64,000 nucleotides of DNA from Klebsiella pneumoniae. GTDB lineage: Bacteria; Myxococcota_A; UBA796; SXON01. The DNA is taken from NCBI GenBank assembly GCA_945862325.1, contig CAMAXZ010000001.1:124001-188000 (forward strand), written 5' to 3'. The translations under genes were made by a program, and so were the position numbers. The number at the start of each line of letters is the position of its first letter. Position 1 is the first letter of the stretch. The notes beneath the pieces are model-generated. The model had not been told where the DNA came from and did no database searches. It saw only the letters and a program-made list of their open reading frames with translations. Positions 41,971 through 49,793 of this stretch are shown in pieces.

Positions 41971-42843
41971 GTGCACTGGGATGAGCTCCGCTACTTCCTC
42001 GCGGTGGCCCGCCTCGGCGGCGTGCGGGCCGCCGGACAGCAGCTGGGCGTCGCCCACACGACCGTCGCACGGCGCGTCGAGTCGCTGGAGTCCGAGCTCG
42101 GTGCACGACTCTTCGACCGACACCGCGACGGGTACGCCCTCACCGAGGTCGGGCGCAGGATGCTCCCGGGCGCCGAGGATCTCGAGCTGCGAGTGCATGC
42201 GCTCGCGCGCGACGTGGCCGGACGCGACGCGCGCTTGGAGGGCCCGGTCCACGTCACGTGCAGCGACGACTACGTCGCGGCGCAGGTCGTGTCCGACCTC
42301 CAACCGTGGTGCGCGAGCAATCCGGGCGTCGAGCTGCACGTGAGCGCCGACGGCCGCCCCTACAACCTCGCGCGCGGCGAGGCCGACCTCGCGGTGCGCG
42401 CCTTGGGACGCGACGCTTCTCCGCCCGGATACCTGGTCGGCCACCGCCTCGCGCCGATTCACCTCGCGCCGTACGTCGCCCGGGGCCACGCGTCGCGGCT
42501 GTGCCCGCCGGCCGTGGCGGCCCGATGGCTCGGCTACGGAGACGAGCGGGTGTGGAGCGAGCTCGCGCGGGGGCAGCCGTGGCCGGACCTCCCGGTGTGG
42601 GGTCGATTCTCGAGCCTCGCGCCGATGGTGGCGGCCGCCGAGGCGGGCCTCGGGCTTGCCCTGCTGCCCGTCTACGTGGGCGAGGCGGAGTCGGCGCTCG
42701 AGCGCGTGGACGCTGGCGCGGCCTTCCACGTGGGCGACCTCTGGATGCTCCACCACCCGGACCTGCGCGAGACCGCCCGCGTTCAGGCCGCGCGACGGGT
42801 GATCCGTGAAGGATTCACCAGGAGGGTGGCCCGGTTCGCGTGA
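41971..42843 (+). CDS. LysR-family transcriptional regulator
   Basis: The 290-residue regulator has an N-terminal winged helix-turn-helix (DELRYFLAVARLGG, then AAGQQLGVAHTTVARRVESLE, ending FDRHRDGYALTEVG) and a periplasmic-binding-protein-like effector domain. The effector domain is a little unusual, with many Gly/Arg/Pro residues and only two Cys. Target genes are unknown; LysR proteins usually control an adjacent divergent gene, but here the neighbours are co-directional. GTG start. The stop overlaps a GTG of the methyltransferase frame, so that gene may be translationally coupled. Confidence 0.9.
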   Translation: MHWDELRYFLAVARLGGVRAAGQQLGVAHTTVARRVESLESELGARLFDRHRDGYALTEVGRRMLPGAEDLELRVHALARDVAGRDARLEGPVHVTCSDDYVAAQVVSDLQPWCASNPGVELHVSADGRPYNLARGEADLAVRALGRDASPPGYLVGHRLAPIHLAPYVARGHASRLCPPAVAARWLGYGDERVWSELARGQPWPDLPVWGRFSSLAPMVAAAEAGLGLALLPVYVGEAESALERVDAGAAFHVGDLWMLHHPDLRETARVQAARRVIREGFTRRVARFA

Positions 42844-42929
42844 TGGTGCGTGGATGCACCTCTGTGCTCGCCGAGCGCACCACCGCCCCGACCGTCCAAG
42901 GGCATACGGCGTCGGTGCACGGAGCGCTC

Positions 42930-43556
42930 ATGGAAACCGACGCCGCATTCTGGGACAAGATCGCCGACGACTACGCGAAGCGGCCGTGGCCGTGTCCGGA
43001 GGCCACCGCGCGCAAGCTCGCGCTCACCCGCGCGATGCTCGCGCCCGAACATCGACTGCTCGACCTCGGCTGCGGCACCGGCACCATCCTGATCGATCTC
43101 GCGCCCGCGGTGTCCGAGGCCGTCGGGGTCGACGTGTCTCCCGTGATGATCCGCATCGCGGAGGGGAAGGCCGCCGCCGCCGGCTCGAAGGCCACCTTCC
43201 GCGTGGAGCCGGCGGCGATGCTCGACGGGGTGCCCGACGCCAGCTTCCACTGTGTGTGCGCCTTCAACCTGCTGCACCTCGTGCCGGACCCCCCGGCGCT
43301 CCTGCGCGCCATCGAGCGTGTGCTCGTGCCCGGGGGCGTCCTGGTGGCCTCGACGCCCTGCCTCGGCGGGGTTTGGTTCCCCCCGTACGCGATCCTGTTG
43401 CCGATCATGCGCTGGGTCGGGAAGGCACCCGCCGTCACGCTCATCGCGCCGGCGGAGCTGCGCGCCATGGTCGAGGCCGCGGGCTTCGTCCAGACGCAGG
43501 CGCCCGACGTGGGCCAGGCGGCGCCGGACGTGTTCCTCGTGGCACGGAAGCGCTAA
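42930..43556 (+). CDS. Class I SAM-dependent methyltransferase
   Basis: The 208-residue protein has SAM motif I LLDLGCGTGTILIDL, an acidic motif II (AVGVDVSPVMIRIAE), a DASFHCVCAFNLLHLV motif IV region and VPGGVLVASTP. The fold is that of small Rossmann methyltransferases (UbiE/arsenite type); the substrate is unknown. ATG 42930 is chosen because GGAG lies five bases upstream, although the frame could start at GTG 42840, overlapping the LysR stop. The 3' end abuts a terminator that serves the convergent tail-tube gene. Confidence 0.88.
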   Translation: METDAAFWDKIADDYAKRPWPCPEATARKLALTRAMLAPEHRLLDLGCGTGTILIDLAPAVSEAVGVDVSPVMIRIAEGKAAAAGSKATFRVEPAAMLDGVPDASFHCVCAFNLLHLVPDPPALLRAIERVLVPGGVLVASTPCLGGVWFPPYAILLPIMRWVGKAPAVTLIAPAELRAMVEAAGFVQTQAPDVGQAAPDVFLVARKR

Positions 43557-43590
43557 AAACGACGAAGCCGGCCCGCTTTCGCGGACCGGC
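43555..43590 (-). terminator. Rho-independent terminator of the gp19-like gene
   Basis: On the minus strand a 10-bp G+C stem (GCCGGTCCGC with GCGGGCCGGC, one mismatch, loop GAAA at 43577-43580) is followed by TTCGTCG and a run of five T. The matching A run lies at the end of the methyltransferase gene. It fits termination of the tail-tube gene, whose stop is at 43642; it is one of very few clear hairpin-plus-T terminators in the window. Confidence 0.65.
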
Positions 43591-43641
43591 CCGTCGAATC
43601 GCCCGGCGTGTCCGGGTGGCCCCGGCGCGCGCCGACCGTTC

Positions 43642-44085
43642 TCAGCCGCGCTCGACCTTCTCGACCGCGATCTCGATCTTCTCGATCGCCATCGCGGAGG
43701 AGTCGGCGCTCATGTCGGGGACGTACCACTTGCAGGGCCAGCCCTCGAAGAAGTTGTAGCGGGCGACCTCGGTCTGGCCGTCCTGGTCGAGGACGATGAT
43801 CGAGCCGGAGCGGCGGTCGATCTTGCCGTTCTCGATGTTCTGGCGCCACTGCCAGAGGTCGTCGGTCGCGGTGTAGCCGCGCTCGAGGACGATGTTCGCG
43901 TAGGTGGTGCGGCCCGGCTTCTTGCGGACGACCGTGTCGTTGCCCTGCTTGAACTCGATGACCTCGGTCTCCGAGTCCATGCCGGACATGCTCTTGAAGC
44001 CGCCGACGATGATCTTGTTGTCGTTGATGATCCCCTGGATCTCCAGGAGGAAGTTGTACGCGCCGAACAGTTCTTCGGTAGGCAT
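43642..44085 (-). CDS. Phage tail tube protein (T4 gp19-like), isolated copy
   Basis: The 147-residue protein matches the 'conserved phage tail region' / gp19 family that forms the inner tube of contractile tails and extracellular contractile injection systems. Family blocks seen are YNFLLEIQGI near the start, GFKSMSGMDSETEVIEFKQG in the middle, and VLERGYTATDDLWQW and FFEGWPCKWYVPDM towards the end. In complete clusters several such genes stand with sheath, baseplate and spike genes. Here none is within 20 kb on either side, so it is an orphan. AAGGAG lies seven bases before the ATG, so it should be strongly translated, and a dedicated terminator follows. Confidence 0.85.
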   Translation of the reverse strand: MPTEELFGAYNFLLEIQGIINDNKIIVGGFKSMSGMDSETEVIEFKQGNDTVVRKKPGRTTYANIVLERGYTATDDLWQWRQNIENGKIDRRSGSIIVLDQDGQTEVARYNFFEGWPCKWYVPDMSADSSAMAIEKIEIAVEKVERG

Positions 44086-44259
44086 GGGGGTGCTCCTTGA
44101 CGATGTCCGCCTGGGCAGGGAGGCCGCCGTACAGGCAGGGGGAATCCGGGACGCCTACGGGTGACCGCCTCCGCGTGCCGGACCGGGGAATCATCCTTCG
44201 GATGTGCGGGACATGCAACCGCCGGCGCGAAAATGGCACACGCGCGATCGGGCGCCTGC

Positions 44260-47200
44260 TCACCGCGGGACGGGCTCCGTCAGGCGCCGGAGGAAGAATT
44301 CCAGGACACGGTAGGGGTGAGCGCCCTCTTCGGGGGTGAAGCGCATCTCGACGGAGGTGTCGGACAACCGCCGGAAGCGGGCCGGCTCGCGCTCGACGAG
44401 GCGCGCGATGGCCGCCGCGGACACCCGGGTGTGAGGCGAGAGGTCGGCGATCGCGCGGATCTTCAAGGCGGCGAGGCGGACGATCCCGGCGTCGCGGCAG
44501 CCCACACGGAGCGCGGCGGCCCACCCGAAGTGGATCGCCTCTTGTGGGGGCGGGCCCCATCGCGCTTCGAGCGCGTCGAGGGTGCGGCGGGTCTCCTCGC
44601 GGGTACGCGCGCGCGCGAGCTGTTGGTACGCGTCGAGGCGCTCCGGCACCGGCTCGATCCAAGACTCCGGCAGGAACGAAGGGAGCGACACGTCGATCTC
44701 GGGGTCCACCGTCTCGCGGGCGCTCTCGCCGCGCGCCTCGGCGATCGCGGCCTCGAGGAGCTCGAGGTACGCGTCCATGCCGAGCGCGGCGATGTGGCCG
44801 TGCTGGCGGTCGCCGAGGAGGTCGCCCCCGCCGCGCAGCTCGAGGTCGGCGCTGGCCAGCGCGATGTTCGAGCCGAGCTCGGTGTTGTCTTGCAGGGCGC
44901 GCAGCCGCCGCGCGGCCTCGCGTCGGAGCTCGCCCTGACCCGACACGAGGAGGGTCATGTGGGCGCGCGCGTGCGACCGTCCGACGCGCCCGCGGAGCTG
45001 GTGGAGCTGCGCGACGCCGAACGCATCGGCGCGGTTGACGAGGATGGTGTTCGCGTTGGGGATGTCCAGCCCGGACTCGACGATCGTGGTGCTCACGAGC
45101 ACGTCGGTCTCGCGGCGGACGAAGCGCACCATCTCGCGTTCGAGCGCCGCTTCCTCCATCTGGCCGTGCGCCACGGCCACACGCGCCTCGGGGACGAGCC
45201 GGGCGAGCCAGCGCGCCACACCGTCGATGCTCTGCACGCGGTTGTGCACGAAGAACGCCTGTCCGCCCCGTCGGAGCTCGTGCAGGACGTCCTCGCGGAC
45301 CCGCTCCGCGGAGAAGCGCACGATCTCGGTGCGCACGGGCTGGCGGCCGATCGGCGCGGTCGCCAGGATCGACATGCCTCGGATGCCGGCGAGCGCCATG
45401 TGGAGCGACCGCGGGATCGGGGTGGCGGACATGGCGAGGTAGTGCGCGCCGGCGGACAGGCGTTTGAGCTGTTCTTTCTGCTTGACGCCGAAGCGGTGCT
45501 CCTCGTCCACGACGACGAGCCCGAGCTGCTTGAAGCGAACGCCCCGCCCAAGGAGCCGGGTCGTGCCGATCACGATGTCGACGCGGCCATCGCCCAGGCC
45601 CGCGAGGACCTCCTTCTCCGGCGTTCCGCTCGAAAACCGGGAGAGGAGCTCGACCCGCACGGGGAACTCCGCCATGCGGTCGCGGAAGCTCAGGTAGTGC
45701 TGGTGGGCGAGGAGGGTGGTGGGGCACATCACCACGACCTGGCCGCCGCCCTCGGCGACCACGAACGCGGCCCGCAGCGCCACCTCGGTCTTCCCGAACC
45801 CGACGTCGCCGATGAGCAGCCGGTCCATCGGCTCCTCGTTGCCGAGATCGGCCACCACGTCGGCGACGGCCGCCTCCTGATCGGGGGTCTCCACATGAGG
45901 GAAGGTGGCCGCGAACCGATCGAAGAGGGAGCCCGGCGCGAACGAGGGCGCGCGAACCAACTTGCGACGCGCGTAGAGGCGCAGGAGGCCGTGGGCCAGC
46001 TCGAGCACGGCGTCGCGCACCTTGGCCCGTCGCGCGTTCCACGTGGCCCCGCCGAGCCGGTCGAGCCGCGGCGCGGCGTCGTCGCCCACCTGACGGTACG
46101 GGCTCACGACGTCGAGGCGCGCCACCGGGACGTAGAGCTTCTCGCCGTCGCGGTAGGCGAGGGTCACGAAGTCGCCTTCGCCCTCACCGAGCGGCATGCG
46201 GGCGAGCCCCTGGTACTGCCCGATGCCGTGGCGGGCGTGCACCACGAGGTCGCCTTGGCGAAGCGCGCCGAGGCTCGCGACCGCGGCCTGCCGGAGGGTG
46301 GTCCGCGGCCGCGACGCGGGCTCGACGTCGCGGCGTGCGCCGAGCAGCTCGTCGAACGTCGCGAACACCACCTCCGGTGACGCGAAGCCTTCCGGGAGAT
46401 CAGCGACCACGAGCCCGATCTGGCCCGGCCGCGCGGCGCCCTCCGCCGGGTCGACCCCGTGCGGCTCGAGGAGCGCGCGGAGGTGTTCGGCGCGGTGGGT
46501 GCCGTCCGCGACGAGGGTGACGGCGCGCCCTTCGCGCGCCCACCGCCGCAGGGTGATCACGCTGCTCGCGAGCTCGCCACCGCGCGCCTTCGCCTCGCCG
46601 GTGTCGGTGGTGCGGAGGTCCGCGCCCCCCGCGAGCGCGACGGCGCGCACGGGAATACCCGCGCCGAGGTCGATCCCGCTCGGGTCCGCCCAGCGGTCGG
46701 CGGGGCGCACGAGCGGTCGGTCCTCTGGGTCCAACGCCGCGAACCGAGAGCGCACCTGGGCGTGGACCCGCTCGAGCTCGCGCTCGACCTCCGCGGGCTC
46801 GACGACGTAGAACGGCGCGCCCGGCCGGAGGGCGGCGACCTCCGTCAGCGCGGGGAGGTACTCCTCGATGCCCGGGAACCACACGCCGTTGCGCAGGTCC
46901 GTGAGCACCCGGCGCCGGTCCGCGGCCGTTTCGGCGCGCTCGTTCGCGACGGCGTGAAGGTAGGCGGCGGCGCGCTCGGCCGTCCCCGCGTCGAGCGGCG
47001 CCTCACGCGCCGGCAGCAGGCGCGCCGCGGTGCGGCGTGTCGCGCGTCCGTTCGCGTCGAACGCCCGGATGGTGTCGATGTCGTCGTCGAACCACTCGAT
47101 CCGGAGGGGGACGTCGCTCTGCGCCGGCCACACGTCGACCACCCCGCCGCGCACCGACAGGGTGCCCGGACCGTCCACGCGCTGCGCCGTGAGGTAGCCG

Positions 47201-47616
47201 CGCGCCTGCAGCCACCCGGTGACGGCGCGGCGGTCGATCGTGGCGCCCACCGCGAGATCGAGGGCGTCCACCGCGGCAGGCACCTTCGCGAGCAGGGCCT
47301 TGGCAGGCGCGACGACGAGGACCGAGCCGCCGCGGTCCCACGCGTCGCGCGCGGCGAGGCGCGCGGCCGGGAGCTCGGGCGCGGGTGAGGTGGCGTCCCA
47401 CGGGCGGCCGTCGTCGGCCGGGTAGGCGAGCACCGCGTCCGCCCCGCCGAGGTGGTCAGGGCGGAAGAGTCGGGCTGCCCTGGTGAATCGCTCGGCGTCC
47501 TCGCGCGTCGGCACCACGACCCACGCGCGGGACAGGCGCGCCAGCACGTACGGCGCCGCCCCACGGACGACGCCCCCGAGGGGGCCGCCCCGCAGGGCCT
47601 CGTCGGTCACGCCCAC
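44260..47616 (-). CDS. mfd: Transcription-repair coupling factor Mfd
   Basis: The 1118-residue protein has the Mfd architecture: a UvrB-like N-terminal region, an RNA polymerase interaction domain with GDLVVHARHGIGQYQGL and GEKLYVPVARLD, then a RecG-like SF2 translocase with GDVGFGKTEVALRA, VVDEEHRFGV, SATPIPRSL, STTIVESGLDIPNANT and QLRGRVGRS. It displaces stalled RNA polymerase and recruits UvrA. Slightly shorter than the E. coli protein. Start GTG 47616 (or 47610) lies 11 bases after the upstream gene's stop; the upstream open frame beyond is antisense-like. Probably co-transcribed with the membrane protein gene. Confidence 0.94.
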   Translation of the reverse strand: MGVTDEALRGGPLGGVVRGAAPYVLARLSRAWVVVPTREDAERFTRAARLFRPDHLGGADAVLAYPADDGRPWDATSPAPELPAARLAARDAWDRGGSVLVVAPAKALLAKVPAAVDALDLAVGATIDRRAVTGWLQARGYLTAQRVDGPGTLSVRGGVVDVWPAQSDVPLRIEWFDDDIDTIRAFDANGRATRRTAARLLPAREAPLDAGTAERAAAYLHAVANERAETAADRRRVLTDLRNGVWFPGIEEYLPALTEVAALRPGAPFYVVEPAEVERELERVHAQVRSRFAALDPEDRPLVRPADRWADPSGIDLGAGIPVRAVALAGGADLRTTDTGEAKARGGELASSVITLRRWAREGRAVTLVADGTHRAEHLRALLEPHGVDPAEGAARPGQIGLVVADLPEGFASPEVVFATFDELLGARRDVEPASRPRTTLRQAAVASLGALRQGDLVVHARHGIGQYQGLARMPLGEGEGDFVTLAYRDGEKLYVPVARLDVVSPYRQVGDDAAPRLDRLGGATWNARRAKVRDAVLELAHGLLRLYARRKLVRAPSFAPGSLFDRFAATFPHVETPDQEAAVADVVADLGNEEPMDRLLIGDVGFGKTEVALRAAFVVAEGGGQVVVMCPTTLLAHQHYLSFRDRMAEFPVRVELLSRFSSGTPEKEVLAGLGDGRVDIVIGTTRLLGRGVRFKQLGLVVVDEEHRFGVKQKEQLKRLSAGAHYLAMSATPIPRSLHMALAGIRGMSILATAPIGRQPVRTEIVRFSAERVREDVLHELRRGGQAFFVHNRVQSIDGVARWLARLVPEARVAVAHGQMEEAALEREMVRFVRRETDVLVSTTIVESGLDIPNANTILVNRADAFGVAQLHQLRGRVGRSHARAHMTLLVSGQGELRREAARRLRALQDNTELGSNIALASADLELRGGGDLLGDRQHGHIAALGMDAYLELLEAAIAEARGESARETVDPEIDVSLPSFLPESWIEPVPERLDAYQQLARARTREETRRTLDALEARWGPPPQEAIHFGWAAALRVGCRDAGIVRLAALKIRAIADLSPHTRVSAAAIARLVEREPARFRRLSDTSVEMRFTPEEGAHPYRVLEFFLRRLTEPVPR

Positions 47617-47627
47617 GACGGTCGGCG

Positions 47628-48485
47628 CTACTTCTGCTGCCCGAAGAGGTCGAGGTAGATTTGGACCATGCAGAGGTCGATCAAGAGCAGGACGAAGTGA
47701 TCGAAGAAGCCGCCGAGGGCGATCTCGCCGAGGCCCATGCCCTGCATGTAGAACGTGAAGAACTGGAAGGGCACCCACCAGACGAGGAACATCGCGAACG
47801 TGCGGAACACCGTGCCGCGCCGCAGGGCGGACAGCGCGCGGCTGCGGGCGAGGGGCGCGCGCTCCCGGTCGTCGAGGGTCGCGATCGCGTCGACGAACGC
47901 GTACTGCATCCCGAACAGGATGCCGGGCACGATGATGATGTTGCCCAGGGCGATCGTCAGGAACGCGGCGCTGTGCGCCCCCAGGACGCGCGGATAGCGG
48001 TTGATCGCGTAGTTGATGCCGCCGTACACCGTCGGGGACTGCTTCTTGTGGTGCTGCACCCACATGTAGATCGCGGCGGAGGCCGCGAACGCGCCGACGA
48101 AGCAGTTCCAGATCGCGCTGACGACGAGCTGAGACAGCTGTGACACGAGCAACGGCTGCTGACCCTGCGTCAGGACGGACAGCGCGCGGTGCTTCTTGCG
48201 GAACGTGTCCGGGTCGGTGTTGAACTCGGCGAGGCGCTGCGCCGCCGACTCCGCCGCGGCTTCGGCCGACATCGTGACGTTGTTCGCCGCGGCCGCCTGC
48301 TCGTAGGCGCTGGTGAACTGACCGAGGAGGTACCGGTCGAACACGACCGCGGCGACCTGGTCGGCGACGACCAGACCCGCCGACCCGTTCAGGGCGCACA
48401 GGACAACGGCGAGGAGGAGGTTCTGGCCCTCGAAGAGGACCGCGAACGAGTTCCTGAGGGCGGTGAGCGGGCCGACGCGGGACAT
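47628..48485 (-). CDS. Multi-pass membrane protein, unknown
   Basis: The 285-residue protein has about five membrane segments, including LLLAVVLCALNGSAGLVV near the N-terminus, IWNCFVGAFAASAAIYMW, and two Phe/Trp-rich stretches near the end (FAMFLVWWVPFQFFTFYM and FFDHFVLLLIDLCMVQIYL). A soluble loop of about 80 residues follows the first helix. No family identified with confidence. It stands upstream of mfd on the same strand (11-base gap). A TTAG box lies 9 bases before the ATG, so its transcript may have a very short leader. Confidence 0.75.
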   Translation of the reverse strand: MSRVGPLTALRNSFAVLFEGQNLLLAVVLCALNGSAGLVVADQVAAVVFDRYLLGQFTSAYEQAAAANNVTMSAEAAAESAAQRLAEFNTDPDTFRKKHRALSVLTQGQQPLLVSQLSQLVVSAIWNCFVGAFAASAAIYMWVQHHKKQSPTVYGGINYAINRYPRVLGAHSAAFLTIALGNIIIVPGILFGMQYAFVDAIATLDDRERAPLARSRALSALRRGTVFRTFAMFLVWWVPFQFFTFYMQGMGLGEIALGGFFDHFVLLLIDLCMVQIYLDLFGQQK

Positions 48486-48520
48486 GGCTGGCGGCTAACG
48501 CGGGGTTACCTGCCGGGCAT

Positions 48521-49594
48521 ATGCGCCCCGACCCGATCGAGCTGGACGAGACCCCGCCGCCCGCGGCGCCGGAGCTTCACCTCACCGCGCTCGACGGGGA
48601 CGCGATCCTCAACGCCCTGCACGGTGGTTCGGTCGTCGATTGGACGGGTCTATCCTTTCGAACCATCGAAGAGGTCGACGGCTTTCTCGCGCTCTGGCAC
48701 TGCGATGTCGCCCGCCACGCGTGGGCGCGCGAGCGCCTCGTCTACCTCTACAACCAGGCCGTGAACTACCTCGAAGAGCACGTCGGGCTCTCGTTCGCCC
48801 CCGAGGTGCGTCGCCCTCCCGACGTGCGTCAGGCGTTCCTCCGGGCCTCCATGCGCGAGCGCTTCAGCCGCCAGCGCATCCAGTACTGCGCCATCCTGAA
48901 GCTCGTGCACGTCATCAATCACCTCGAAATGCAGGAGCTTCGGGGGCAGTCTGCGGTTCGGGAGGTGGACGTCATCAACCTCGCGAATGACGCGGTGCTG
49001 CGACGCGCCCGGCGGATGCGGGCGTTGGGATTCCCGATTCGGGCATTCCACGGCAACCGCAAGACCCGGCCCTCCGTGATCACGAAGCTGCTCGCCAAGC
49101 GCGAGTCGACCGCGGCGACGATCTACGACAAGCTGCGCTACCGCCTCGTGACCGAGACCCGCGCGGACATCGTGCCCTGCCTCGCGTGGCTGATGCGGCA
49201 CCTCATCCCGTTCCCGTCGATCATCCCGGCCGAGAGCCACAACAACCTCCTCTCCGACGACGAGGTCCGCGACGCGATCCGGCAGGAGCCGCTCACCGCC
49301 GCGGCGTTCGGGCCTCCGACGGCGGCGGCCAACGTGCACACCGCCTCGACCTACCGGACCATCAACTTCATCGCGGATATTCCCGTACGGATCTACGACA
49401 TCCCCGCGCTCGCGGCGCCGCGCCACCGCGCGCTGCTCGGGGAGGCCGTGCACGTCATGGTCGAGTTCCAGGTCGTGGACGCAGAGACCGACAAGGCGAA
49501 CGAGTCGGGCGACAACCGGCACGATCGTTACAAGCAACGACAGATGCAGCGCGTGCTTCAGCGTCTCGGCCGCACCCCGCGCCGTGACGCCTGA
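48521..49594 (+). CDS. Conserved hypothetical protein (TIGR04552-like)
   Basis: A 357-residue soluble protein of mixed helix/strand character. It resembles a deltaproteobacterial family of unknown function (I recall it as TIGR04552). The segment STAATIYDKLRYRLVTETRAD is reminiscent of the RelA/SpoT synthetase fold (K.RYR.V followed by acidic residues), but no full active site can be matched, so this is only a hint. The C-terminal part is rich in polar helices (KQRQMQRVLQRLGRTPRRD). It is divergent from the membrane protein/mfd unit across only 35 bases. No strong ribosome binding site precedes ATG 48521. Confidence 0.6.
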   Translation: MRPDPIELDETPPPAAPELHLTALDGDAILNALHGGSVVDWTGLSFRTIEEVDGFLALWHCDVARHAWARERLVYLYNQAVNYLEEHVGLSFAPEVRRPPDVRQAFLRASMRERFSRQRIQYCAILKLVHVINHLEMQELRGQSAVREVDVINLANDAVLRRARRMRALGFPIRAFHGNRKTRPSVITKLLAKRESTAATIYDKLRYRLVTETRADIVPCLAWLMRHLIPFPSIIPAESHNNLLSDDEVRDAIRQEPLTAAAFGPPTAAANVHTASTYRTINFIADIPVRIYDIPALAAPRHRALLGEAVHVMVEFQVVDAETDKANESGDNRHDRYKQRQMQRVLQRLGRTPRRDA

Positions 49595-49645
49595 TCTTCT
49601 TTACATGTGCGACGTGGCGCGTTAGCGGCGCGGCCGGAGTTTCCA

Positions 49646-49786
49646 ATGGCCAAGAATGCGTCCCCGAAGAAGCGCGGCAAGTCCGCCCACCACCGTGCGA
49701 AGCTCAAGGCGAAGCACACCAAGCAGCGCATGCGCGTGACCGGGCAGCTCCAGAAGCGCCGCGGCGGTCGTCGCCTCCGTCGCTGA
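49646..49786 (+). CDS. Very basic 46-residue protein
   Basis: A short gene starting at ATG 49646 (GGAG six bases upstream in CCGGAGTTTCCA) and ending at TGA 49784-49786. The product is 46 residues, of which about 22 are Lys, Arg or His; it ends RRGGRRLRR and has no acidic residue. The N-terminus (MAKNASPKKRGKSAHHR) resembles small nucleic-acid or ribosome-associated proteins, but I cannot match a known ribosomal protein. A weak promoter-like pair (TTTACA 49600-49605, TTAGCG 49622-49627) precedes it. malQ begins 8 bases after, so it may lead an operon with that gene. Confidence 0.7.
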   Translation: MAKNASPKKRGKSAHHRAKLKAKHTKQRMRVTGQLQKRRGGRRLRR

Positions 49787-49793
49787 GGCGCGC

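Noticed and set aside
44086-44259. Possible sigma-54 promoter upstream of the gp19-like gene (TGGCAC and TTGCA words)
   Set aside because: The two words are not on the same strand with the required spacing.
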